This document shows, one piece after another, positions 9,901 to 16,447 of a stretch of 64,000 nucleotides of DNA (position 1 is its first letter; each line of letters opens with the position of its first letter). Location: assembly GCF_923079645.1 (NCBI RefSeq), contig NZ_CAKLPY010000005.1, positions 1-64,000 on the forward strand, given 5' to 3'. A program made the translations under genes and the position numbers. The notes below the pieces were generated by a model that worked only from the letters and a program-made list of their open reading frames with translations, was not told the origin of the DNA and searched no databases. This DNA is from Emticicia aquatica. Its GTDB lineage: Bacteria > Bacteroidota > Bacteroidia > Cytophagales > Spirosomataceae.

Positions 9901-10907
9901 AAAGAACTAACTAATGCCTTTTTAATAACACCACCCGCACCCGAAAATACCAACACGGAGTCAGTCGTTAATGGCGTAATGGTTTGTAAACCTTCCAATT
10001 TTAATGGGTTTGTACCAACCACATGAAGTTTATTCGAAGGGTTAATTGTACCTAAACCAAATCTTCCTGACATAAACCTACCCGCTTCATTATAGTTTGT
10101 TGAATCTGTATAATTACCAAAAGCAATTACACCTGTACCAGAAAAAAGTCGTAATGCCGTTTGATTTCCAGATTGTCCAAAGCTTACTTGCTCCATACCA
10201 TAAACAGCACCTGTTGAAACACCAAAACTTGAGAATATACCTCTACGACTATCTTGGGGCATTCCAAAACCACCGAGTGGTGCATTTAATTTACCAGCAC
10301 CAGTATAATTCATGTTGAATGCAGCAGTTGTTGCAATAAAAGTATTTTCTGTTAAAGCCCCACCTAACTTAATTGCATTTGTATTTCTTGTCAATCCATT
10401 AGAAAATCCTAGGACGTTTTCTTTACCGTTGAATGTATTAAAATTTGCACTGCTCAACAAACCTGTAACTGTACCTGAAGCTGTTGGTAATGTAACTGTG
10501 CCATCTACCCCATTCACGGTTGAAGTTAGTGTAGAACCCGAAAATCCTAAACTATTGGTAGTAGCCGCAGCTCCCGCTTGAATCAGATTCCATTTTGCAT
10601 TTTGCCAAACGTAGTATCCAGCAGGTAAGCCTGATGCACCAATAGCATAAACTATCATACCATCAACTGCTGCTGTGCCTACCGGGCCTAAAGAATAGGT
10701 TGTAGCACTGGGCAAATTGACTCTTGGCCCCAAGAAACCTTTTTTAGCACCTGCTACATCCGAAGAACCTAACTCCAATACAGCCGATTGCTCGAGCGTA
10801 CCGGGGCTTGTCCCTATTTTTTGCTGTGCTTGAGCCATTTGTGTCCCTGCTATGAGCACTGCAATAAACAGGAGGCATTTGTAAAACTGTTTTTTCATTT
10901 TTTCCAT
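6990..10907 (-). CDS. Large fibre-like modular surface protein (1305 aa)
   Basis: First gene of the surface cluster. A signal peptide (CLLFIAVLIAGTQMAQAQ) precedes the N-terminal module QKIGTSPGTLEQSAVLEL with KKGFLGPRVNL. A long low-complexity Ser/Thr/Gly/Ala fibre follows, with repeats: two 99-residue units around NPLKLEGLQTITP and NPLKLVGLQAITP, and two NIY..DG.LTGSRTV segments. VGIGTTNPTSKL and DVGIGTSAPRAKLHIQG are tail-fibre style motifs. The C-terminal module has ASCAGRVYVIRKVDE and ends IRIQSDGNNWWVID, matching three downstream neighbours. There is no obvious membrane anchor or type IX sorting signal. It may form a surface fibre. Long antisense open frames, such as one at 9061-10026, are composition artefacts. 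Confidence 0.75.
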   Translation of the reverse strand: MEKMKKQFYKCLLFIAVLIAGTQMAQAQQKIGTSPGTLEQSAVLELGSSDVAGAKKGFLGPRVNLPSATTYSLGPVGTAAVDGMIVYAIGASGLPAGYYVWQNAKWNLIQAGAAATTNSLGFSGSTLTSTVNGVDGTVTLPTASGTVTGLLSSANFNTFNGKENVLGFSNGLTRNTNAIKLGGALTENTFIATTAAFNMNYTGAGKLNAPLGGFGMPQDSRRGIFSSFGVSTGAVYGMEQVSFGQSGNQTALRLFSGTGVIAFGNYTDSTNYNEAGRFMSGRFGLGTINPSNKLHVVGTNPLKLEGLQTITPLTTDSVLVFSGAGGVIKKALVSSLVGAGVTASNGLNESGGVVQLGGTLSKATTVAQSTFNLSFTGTGNVGIGTTNPTSKLSVVETNPLKLVGLQAITPTVNDSVLVYLSAGGGVIKRASITSLVGAGVTAENGVSELGGKVTLGGNLLIPTTIGTTATNTLSLTGIQAKTAESATLALNDSILVISNTGRLVYRAASSVSPVSSVTAGNGLAVSASGALSMTAPTASSITGGADVTAGSPKVALGGTPLGAALKAFTVDVNEGNLSLANIGGTLPVTKLVTGTDKQVLQVVGTTPTWVTPSAANSQNIYTTDGTLTGSRTVSQATNNLIFSGTGKTIVGTIAAPSLTHAGRLAAVTGSNAIPSLTIMNDSTTKVGNEASIGFRTQGSLGGYGYTARISAVQTDAVSVKTALSFGTYDGSGGAAERMRIASNGLITVNNLAGTGSRMVVANASGDLSTQAIPTGTVASVGLSVPNIFTTGAAITSSGNLTLGLATQSPNLVWAGPSSGTAAAMPTFRALALADLPAIPASALIGTGSTSGQALISTGPTTAPTWQPLPASTNIYNADGALTGSRTVAMGANNLTFTGTTGLTAIQSKTVVGATTTTSGAKLSVTSSGPDFSFEVDHIGAGPANSGGNIRIRSARAAGTASLLGEVIGSYRVAGSTTAGFSTSVMSMSAVAEENFTSTNQGTGIAFNTVPLGSTSTVNFPERMRISANGDVGIGTSAPRAKLHIQGSGLANDTLIHFGTDRPFAFLQRGTTLTSALDLYSLHDKPFGITGSTGRVFQANLNPGSESVNILSSFSSLNIDRGYSNSNVRLNSLDTLELQSGSGTTNANQIALLPNGFVSIGSYGTSTKPAPKSTLDVNGSLSLSTNYFATATTNTAEVVTPSTPNGSIFELTAEHHTLFVNAANQSSTFGTVVRIPYPASCAGRVYVIRKVDETSNAVSFVTNSAAALTTWTPSFLKVTQTAIINSLNYVKTIRIQSDGNNWWVID
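9583..9906 (-). repeat. 297-base direct repeat inside the 1305-residue surface gene
   Basis: An identical 27-base segment occurs at 9583-9609 and 9880-9906, offset 297 bases (99 codons), within longer similar units encoding SLVGAGVTA.NG and ITP...DSVLV. The frame is preserved, so this is internal protein-repeat duplication. Confidence 0.7.
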
Positions 10908-10963
10908 TTTACTTTTTTTAGAAATTATTTATTTTGATCCCTTGCACTTTTTTACTTGTAAAA

Positions 10964-11014
10964 CGGCATTCAAAATCTGGTTAAAGACAAAACCAGAAGT
11001 TGAATTTGATGCCG
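10964..11014 (-). promoter_or_regulatory. Long stem-loop in the surface-cluster leader
   Basis: Three arm pairs nest around one loop. CGGCAT at 10964-10969 pairs with ATGCCG at 11009-11014, CAAA with TTTG, and TCTGGTT at 10976-10982 with AACCAGA at 10991-10997. It lies 57-107 bases upstream of the 1305-residue start and so probably in the mRNA leader. A regulatory role is inferred. Confidence 0.4.
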
Positions 11015-11145
11015 CTCTTTGAATCCACACTCAAAATCTTAAAAATTGAGTAAGCTAATGAGCTTACCCAATCTGTTTTTCCTTCTAATCAAACTTTACA
11101 CAATACTTAGACTATGAAATTAATACCACGGATATTCGACCACTA

Positions 11146-11161
11146 ACATGTTTATGTTACA
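11146..11161. promoter_or_regulatory. TAACAT-N4-ATGTTA palindrome, copy 1
   Basis: TAACATGTTTATGTTA has perfect 6-base arms around GTTT. It lies 239 bases upstream of the large surface gene. It is one of six intergenic copies in this window, so I read it as an operator for a dimeric regulator not yet identified. Confidence 0.5.
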
Positions 11162-11298
11162 TCAATAGATATTTTTGATAAAATCTTTGCTTTTTTGCCA
11201 AAAAACTCAAAAAATGCATCTTTAATACCGCTCAATCATAATACTTTTACCATGTTTCAGTATAATAGGTGCAAGTTTATAGCCGTGCCAAACGGCAT

Positions 11299-11318
11299 AC
11301 TAACATATATATGTTAGT
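11299..11318. promoter_or_regulatory. TAACAT-N4-ATGTTA palindrome, copy 2
   Basis: ACTAACATATATATGTTAGT is a perfect 20-base palindrome and the longest copy of the family. It lies 153 bases from copy 1 in the same leader and directly after a small GCCGT/ACGGC inverted repeat at 11282-11296. Confidence 0.55.
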
Positions 11319-11580
11319 GAAAAAGTTATTTATGAAGTATTTTTAGGCGAGAGTCGTTTGAGGGATAAATTTAAAAAAGGGATATTTCTTAAAAAGTGGC
11401 CAATAAAGCACTCAGAATAGCTATTGAAGTGTACTTATGCTCAAATATATAGTACTTTCGTTGCTACCATAATCAATGCTGTTAATTAGTCATAAATTTG
11501 ATTTTTTTGAGGTAAAATCATCAAAAACTAACCTTTTAAAAATTAAAAACTAAATTTAATTCATTTGGCATAATTTTTGA

Positions 11581-12111
11581 TCAAAATTCTTCTCTCCTTA
11601 ATTCTTCAAGCTTTGTTTCAATAAAAATTCTCAAACTTTTATGATTACAATTGAGTATTTTCACTGGTATTTCAATCACATCAATACCGAGCATATCATT
11701 TCTCAACTTTCTCGATAAATCACTGTTAAGGTTATTATTTCCCTTATTACTATTTTTTACAATCAGGCAAATACTTATGTGTTTTTTATCGTCAAGTTCT
11801 TTGATATTAAGTATATCTTGCCAAAAAACGAAGCCTTTGTTATGGAACGAAAAGTCGAATTTTAGACCTTCTTTTGAAATAATGATAGCAGGCGTTCTAG
11901 AAGAAAGGCGTTTTAAAATCATTAAAACACCAAAACCGAAGCATAAATCATATATAAAAGCAATACTATCGTAGTCTCTGTAGTATAAATTTGGTTCAAC
12001 CCTAATAGTAAAGACGATAAACTTTAGTATCCAAGCGAAAGAAACAATTGAAAGCAGCAAAACTAATGTGGATTTTCTGCGGTAGATTAATAAATCTTTG
12101 GTGTCATTCAT
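11581..12111 (-). CDS. Membrane protein with STM3941/PH-like domain (176 aa)
   Basis: Two hydrophobic segments near the N-terminus (about residues 16-36 and 48-65) are followed by a soluble part. That part contains AIIISKEGLKFDFSFHNKG, VFWQDILNIKELDDKKHIS and a late helix LRIFIETKLEELR. This layout matches small bacterial membrane proteins with a pleckstrin-homology-like domain (STM3941 type). Their biochemical role is unknown. The neighbouring genes on the same strand are regulatory or secreted and give little help. The assignment rests on overall pattern, not a catalytic motif. Confidence 0.6.
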   Translation of the reverse strand: MNDTKDLLIYRRKSTLVLLLSIVSFAWILKFIVFTIRVEPNLYYRDYDSIAFIYDLCFGFGVLMILKRLSSRTPAIIISKEGLKFDFSFHNKGFVFWQDILNIKELDDKKHISICLIVKNSNKGNNNLNSDLSRKLRNDMLGIDVIEIPVKILNCNHKSLRIFIETKLEELRREEF

Positions 12112-12170
12112 TTCGATAATTGGGTAAATAATTGTCTTCTAGCATTATCTTAGCCCGTTATCGTTTCTTT

Positions 12171-13013
12171 TTATTCTCGTGCAAGAACTAATCGTTTACT
12201 AATAAGCGTTTTTTTTACTTTCACACGCACGATTAAGTTTTGGCTCGGAATATCATCAGGAACTCTGAATACACGAGCAATGATATTTTTGTTGGTTGTA
12301 ATCGTATTGATGATGGTTGTTCCTCTTTCTGTAACGACCAGCAGCGACACTTCATCATTTTCTTCAACACCTTTTAAAAAGATATTAAAATTGTTTTTCA
12401 CAATTGTTGGGTTTAATACTAACTCAACGTCTTGTGCGGTATCAATATAATTTTTCTTAGAATTATTCGAGTCAAAATAATTAAACTTATACAAATGGTT
12501 TCCATCTTCATCTATCAATAAGTTTGAAAAGTCAATACTTTTCATGCCTAGTTCTGATGCTTTTGGGTCTTCTTTATTTTCAAATAATCGTACTTCATCG
12601 ATTAATACTTTTTTATTCAAGCTAAATTCAAATAATAAAGTCTCTTCATTTGCGATAAAATCATACTTTCCATCAACTAACCACAATCCAATATAATCTC
12701 TTTTACAATCAACTTCGGGCGAAGAAGCTTTTGATTTTTCGACCCAATTGCCATTGGAAACATTATGTATAGTCAATTTATCATTTGAAGCAATGGTTGG
12801 TAAAACTATTGAAATTTGAGCGGATGAAAATCGAAATTTGGATTGCGTAAAATTTGTTTTTGCATAAACACCAAAAGAGTTTTTTGACGGATTATTCTTA
12901 ATAGTTAAACAAATATTTTGCTGGCCAACGGTTTCAAAACTTGAGAATTTCATACATAAAAAGACACAAAAAATCCTCAAAAATTTATTGATGGTGTTTG
13001 ATTTCAGTAGCAT
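12171..13013 (-). CDS. Secreted cohesin-like protein (280 aa)
   Basis: A signal peptide (FLRIFCVFLCMKFSSFETVGQ) leads a domain opening NICLTIKNNPSKNSFGVYAK, with QISIVLPTIASNDKLTI, DYIGLWLVDG and EETLLFEFSLNKKVLIDEV. The order of elements matches the N-terminal domain of the protein at 1-733 (a 'Y/FxVYxK' strand, a long Ser/Thr strand, a 'ExxLFxFS' strand). The C-terminal 80 residues (VELVLNPTIVKNNFNIFLKG to SKRLVLARE) look like the beta-sandwich tail found on secreted Bacteroidota proteins, possibly a degenerate sorting domain. Function unknown. Confidence 0.6.
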   Translation of the reverse strand: MLLKSNTINKFLRIFCVFLCMKFSSFETVGQQNICLTIKNNPSKNSFGVYAKTNFTQSKFRFSSAQISIVLPTIASNDKLTIHNVSNGNWVEKSKASSPEVDCKRDYIGLWLVDGKYDFIANEETLLFEFSLNKKVLIDEVRLFENKEDPKASELGMKSIDFSNLLIDEDGNHLYKFNYFDSNNSKKNYIDTAQDVELVLNPTIVKNNFNIFLKGVEENDEVSLLVVTERGTTIINTITTNKNIIARVFRVPDDIPSQNLIVRVKVKKTLISKRLVLARE

Positions 13014-13058
13014 ACTGTTTTTTCTGTTGTGGGGTGGTTTGTATAAATTAAAAAAACT

Positions 13059-13550
13059 TTATTCTACTTTAACTTCTATCATTTCATTCATTTCTTTTCT
13101 GAAATTATTGATAAGTAAATATTGTTTTTTAAGAAGAAACCAGTCTTGTGGAGACGACATCTGACTAAGATTTAGTAATACTATTTCGTAGTCAATAAAT
13201 ATACAGTAAATATCTCTACGCTGTCGGGGAGATAATTTTAGCAGACATTTTTTGTCTTCGTTACTTATTACAGATTGTGTGCTCTGCTGTAAAATACATT
13301 CTTTCAATCCTTTCAACTCCCTAAGATTCAACTCTGTGATTCTTAATAATCGGTTTTCTGGGTAAATTCCTTTTTTTTCGAGTTCGCTTATAAAAAAGTC
13401 AATTAAATAAAACAACCCGTTTATAAACTCAAAAGAAACGTATTTAACAAATTTATTTTGTGGATTTCTTAGGGATAAATGGCTTTGACCTGGTCTTCTT
13501 TGTTGTGTAAAAAGCAAATTTGTCCAAAACCTTAATATTGTTTGCAACAT
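13059..13550 (-). CDS. Hypothetical protein (163 aa)
   Basis: Not recognised. The product is mostly helical and charged, without a signal peptide or membrane segment. Recognisable stretches are LLRITELNLRELKGLKECIL and KLSPRQRRDIYCIFIDYEI. It lies between the secreted cohesin-like gene and the response regulator on the same strand, with about 50 bases on each side, so it may be co-transcribed. It resembles accessory proteins encoded beside LuxR-type regulators only in position. Confidence 0.5.
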   Translation of the reverse strand: MLQTILRFWTNLLFTQQRRPGQSHLSLRNPQNKFVKYVSFEFINGLFYLIDFFISELEKKGIYPENRLLRITELNLRELKGLKECILQQSTQSVISNEDKKCLLKLSPRQRRDIYCIFIDYEIVLLNLSQMSSPQDWFLLKKQYLLINNFRKEMNEMIEVKVE

Positions 13551-13604
13551 AACTCAACTTACTTGTTTATGCATTTTACTAAATAGTTTATTTCAAAACC
13601 ATCT

Positions 13605-14291
13605 TTATTTAAGTATTTTCAAGCGGTCTTTTTCATTTTCTATGACTAAATCTCTTGTATCAAAATATCTTTTGGCGGCTTGAACACTATTTTTCACTTG
13701 CATTTTGCGATAAATACTTTTGATGTGCGTACGTACGCTATTCGTAGCGATACCTAGTTTTTCACCAATTTCGTCATATTCATAACCATCAGCGAGCAGT
13801 TTTAATACTTCCAATTCTCTAGGTGTAAGCGATTCTATCCCTTCATCTATTACAACACTTTCTGACCTAAAATATTGACTTAATTTATGGGCCATTCTGT
13901 TCGAAATCTTGATTGACCCATTGATAAAATCCATCAATTCTTTCTCGATATCTTGCACACTACTAGATTTCAGTAGATAGCCGCAAGCACCTAATCTTAA
14001 AGCTTTTAATAAAATATCAGCATCCTCATAAGAAGTGTAGATGACAATCTTGGTATTAGGCGATAACTCTCTTATTTTAGAGATGCTATTTAGGCTGCTC
14101 ACACCAAACAGATTTACATCCAAAACCAACAAATCTAGCAGTAAACCACTTTCCAGATTAGCTATTAATGGCTCGGTTTTAATAAATGTTTTTACACAAA
14201 CCAATTCTTTTTCAATATGAAAGTGTTCTTTAAATCGTTGTCTTACAAAGTCACTATCATCGACCACTGCCAGTTGAAAAAACTTTTTCAT
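13605..14291 (-). CDS. NarL/FixJ-type response regulator
   Basis: The N-terminal receiver domain (about 1-125) has the acidic pair in LAVVDDSD, the phospho-acceptor Asp58 in LLVLDVNLFG, the Thr in KIVIYTSYED and the Lys in GYLLKSSS. A LuxR-type helix-turn-helix follows: ESLTPRELEVLKLLADGYEY and LGIATNSVRTHIKSIYRKMQ. I start at the internal ATG (MKKFFQLAVVDD) because it opens directly on the first receiver strand. An upstream ATG at 14345 would add 18 residues with no receiver match. No cognate kinase is adjacent; the nearest candidate is the hybrid kinase at 26176. Confidence 0.88.
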   Translation of the reverse strand: MKKFFQLAVVDDSDFVRQRFKEHFHIEKELVCVKTFIKTEPLIANLESGLLLDLLVLDVNLFGVSSLNSISKIRELSPNTKIVIYTSYEDADILLKALRLGACGYLLKSSSVQDIEKELMDFINGSIKISNRMAHKLSQYFRSESVVIDEGIESLTPRELEVLKLLADGYEYDEIGEKLGIATNSVRTHIKSIYRKMQVKNSVQAAKRYFDTRDLVIENEKDRLKILK

Positions 14292-14468
14292 ATTTCGTAT
14301 TTTATAGTGTTTGTAAATTATTGGTTTATTAACTGTTTTATGCAAAGTTATGTTTTAATGTGCAACCAATTCTTAATCTTTCTACCAACTGTTTTTAAAT
14401 GTTTTTTTTTGTTCAATCTTAGCCTGTGAATGGTTGCTTTCATCATAAAAAAAGAGTTTAGAGGGAAA

Positions 14469-14495
14469 GAGAAAGTAGTTATTTACTACTTTCTC
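14469..14495 (-). terminator. Hairpin downstream of the AP2/HNH-like gene
   Basis: GAGAAAGTAGT (14469-14479) pairs perfectly with ACTACTTTCTC (14485-14495) around 5 bases. Read on the minus strand it is followed within 20 bases by a run of T, as in an intrinsic terminator for the gene ending at 14583. Confidence 0.55.
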
Positions 14496-14582
14496 GCCTA
14501 TTCCTAGAAGGAACATATCACCTGTTGAGTGAACTTTATACTAAACTATAGTACAAACTCTTTAATTAAACCACTTTCAACC

Positions 14583-15077
14583 CTAACTTACATTCAAATT
14601 GTTTATATTATTGACTTGTGCAAACATTCCAAAAGCTTGGATAGCATGAAAATCATATATATCAACCGCATCTTGTTCTGTGGCATATTTTCCTAAATAT
14701 TTTCTTTTACCATCTACAACAATTCGGGCTATAAACTTTTGGTTTCTCTTCAGAACACCCCTATAAATGCTCGTTTTTCCGATATTGTTTTTATTATTCA
14801 AATGGCATTTAGTACTCCGAGGTACCAATATCATATTCTCTTTTTGAAGGTTCAGACTATTCCCATCCAAAAAACAAATCACTTTATCTTTTGAATCATT
14901 ATTCATAATCAAACGATGCAAATAAATCGTCTGTTTAATTTTGTTTGGATAGATAGACACTCGAACGTATTGGTAACTTTTTGCTTTTGCAATATGCCAC
15001 GAATACGATTGAAATAATGAAAGGTCTTCATCGTCAATCAGTACAAATTTGTCAGAATTCAAATATATTTTTTGCAT
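14583..15077 (-). CDS. AP2-domain protein with degenerate HNH-like N-terminus (164 aa)
   Basis: Residues about 45-90 follow the layout of HNH proteins from phages and mobile introns: IYLHRLIM, then VICFLDGNSLNLQKENMILV. The His expected before the D/N-G turn is Phe69 here, so nuclease activity is doubtful. The C-terminal AP2/ERF-type domain (about 103-155) is clear: SIYRGVLKRNQKFIARI, GKRKYLGKYATEQDAV and YDFHAIQAFG. Intact relatives are often homing endonucleases. This copy may act only as a DNA-binding protein. Its own frame is intact and it sits among other regulators near the plasmid core. Confidence 0.75.
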   Translation of the reverse strand: MQKIYLNSDKFVLIDDEDLSLFQSYSWHIAKAKSYQYVRVSIYPNKIKQTIYLHRLIMNNDSKDKVICFLDGNSLNLQKENMILVPRSTKCHLNNKNNIGKTSIYRGVLKRNQKFIARIVVDGKRKYLGKYATEQDAVDIYDFHAIQAFGMFAQVNNINNLNVS

Positions 15078-15185
15078 CTCTATTATATTTTATTGATTGA
15101 TTTTCTAGTATTCTTTTAAAAATTAGTCTTTATAATGTCAAACAAAAACTAACTCTAGTATATATACGTATATTCGATTATAAGC

Positions 15186-15908
15186 CTAGATTATAGGTCT
15201 TCCTATTGTTGTATAATTACCAACCAGCAATTTAAATTGAACTAAAGACCTTCTTGATATTTTGAAACTATCTGTACCAATCTTGACTTCTCCCCTATTC
15301 AGCGTAAGGTTAATATTAAACCAACTCAGGTGTTTGGTATTAATAATACAGTTTCGATTGATTCTAAGAAAATCTTTTTTTTCTAGATACTTATTTTCAA
15401 AAACTTTGAGCGATTCGTAATAGTTACGCACTTTCCCATCTTCAAATAAAACTGAGGTAAGGCTTCCGTCTCTGAATAAATATTTAATGCCCTTAAAATC
15501 GACTTTTCTACTTATTTTATTTTCAAAAACATGGAGATACGTCCCGCGTTTCTTCTCATCATTTTTATTCATTGAAACTGCACTTTTTTGATCTAGCGAT
15601 TTATTTCGTTGCGATAGAAAAAGAATAAATGCACTTCTTACATAAGGCACAAACCTTCTAGAAACTTTAATTTGAGTATTCGCTATTTCAATATAAGCCG
15701 CAGATGGATCAAACGAAAACCGTCCTACAAACTCTAAATTGATTATTTTTTTTGCACTGATATTTACAAACTGATTATGTTCCTGCAAAAAAACATCAAT
15801 GTTCTCAATCTTAACTTTTACTTTTTCAGCTGAACACCAATTTCCTTCTTTCTTTTCAATTAATCGTATCTTGCTGATTTTATCCGATTTTAATAATTGC
15901 TCATTCAT
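15186..15908 (-). CDS. Tandem LytTR-like regulator without receiver (240 aa)
   Basis: The C-terminal half (about 125-230) is a good LytTR DNA-binding domain: IKYLFRDGSLTSVLFEDGK, then NYYESLKVFENKYLEKKDF and FLRINRNCIINTKHL. The N-terminal half repeats the later part of that fold in decayed form: FVNISAKKIINLEFVGRF and IKVSRRFVPYVRSAFILF, echoing FKISRRSLVQFKLLVG at the end. There is no CheY-type receiver and no membrane segment, so the input signal is unknown. A paralogue with the same two-part layout lies at 21233-21937. Two intergenic palindromes (16069 and 16237) sit upstream of this gene, suggesting autoregulation. Confidence 0.75.
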   Translation of the reverse strand: MNEQLLKSDKISKIRLIEKKEGNWCSAEKVKVKIENIDVFLQEHNQFVNISAKKIINLEFVGRFSFDPSAAYIEIANTQIKVSRRFVPYVRSAFILFLSQRNKSLDQKSAVSMNKNDEKKRGTYLHVFENKISRKVDFKGIKYLFRDGSLTSVLFEDGKVRNYYESLKVFENKYLEKKDFLRINRNCIINTKHLSWFNINLTLNRGEVKIGTDSFKISRRSLVQFKLLVGNYTTIGRPII

Positions 15909-16068
15909 ATTTAAAGCTTAAAAATGATATTTTCTCTTAAACTTTTGTAGCGAATAATTAAGATTTTAATTTATAAAATCTTACAACTTATGTTTTCCTA
16001 CCGTTAAAGAATTGTGATGCAATTACGCACACAATAAGCATACAACTCAACTACAAAAGCAAAACGAG

Positions 16069-16084
16069 TAACATATTAATGTTA
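16069..16084. promoter_or_regulatory. TAACAT-N4-ATGTTA palindrome, copy 3
   Basis: TAACATATTAATGTTA has perfect 6-base arms. It is 161 bases upstream of the double LytTR gene at 15186-15908. Confidence 0.5.
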
Positions 16085-16147
16085 GGTGAAAAGTAAGTTT
16101 TAACTCTTTTTCTTAATTCCTCTTCGCAACTATGTTATCCTACATTC

Positions 16148-16180
16148 ATTCAATCAATTTTTTATCAAAATTGATTGAAT
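16148..16180. terminator. Hairpin between the two LytTR-upstream palindromes
   Basis: ATTCAATCAATTTT (16148-16161) pairs with AAAATTGATTGAAT (16167-16180) around a 5-base loop. It could end the rep transcript, though it is 268 bases past the rep stop and AT-rich. Confidence 0.4.
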
Positions 16181-16236
16181 TATTAGAGGAGTATTTATTT
16201 TATAAAGTCAAAACTCATTCCTGTTTTTTTCGCAAA

Positions 16237-16252
16237 TAACATAAATATGTTA
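16237..16252. promoter_or_regulatory. TAACAT-N4-ATGTTA palindrome, copy 4
   Basis: TAACATAAATATGTTA, with AAA/TTT flanks extending the symmetry. It is 329 bases upstream of the double LytTR gene and 196 bases after the rep stop. Confidence 0.5.
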
Positions 16253-16447
16253 TTTGAAACGAGGTTTTAAAACATTTCGTCCTTTCTGACTTTATTGTTG
16301 CTAGAAGTTCGTTTTGAAGGATATTATTTTTTGTGAAGATAGGATTACCAAAGGTTTTTGGCATTGATTGATCGGTCAATTCTAATTATTTTCAAGTAAT
16401 ATTCAGAATTTATTGCAACAAATTTAGTTGTTTTATTGGAGTGATTT

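Larger units (their letters stand above)
10908..11580. other. Long intergenic leader upstream of the surface cluster
   Basis: A 673-base gap with no convincing coding frame separates the surface cluster from the membrane protein gene at 11581. It holds a long folded element at 10964-11014, a smaller hairpin (GTAAGCT/AGCTTAC, 11050-11067) and two copies of the TAACAT-N4-ATGTTA palindrome at 11146 and 11301. The cluster promoter and its regulatory sites probably lie here. Confidence 0.6.
15909..16447. other. Intergenic region between double LytTR gene and rep
   Basis: No gene is visible in these 539 bases. They contain two TAACAT-N4-ATGTTA palindromes (16069-16084 and 16237-16252) and, between them, a 14-base-arm hairpin at 16148-16180. 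Both the promoter of the LytTR gene and the 3' end of the rep transcript must lie here. Confidence 0.55.

Noticed and set aside
9061..10026. 321-residue open frame on the plus strand
   Set aside because: It lies opposite the low-complexity 1305-residue surface gene, is Pro/Val/Thr-rich in a way explained by the complement, and has no family motif.
6990..10907. Prophage tail-fibre region
   Set aside because: Fibre-like modules are present, but signal peptides are clear and no capsid, tail or terminase genes are near, so a surface-protein cluster is more likely.
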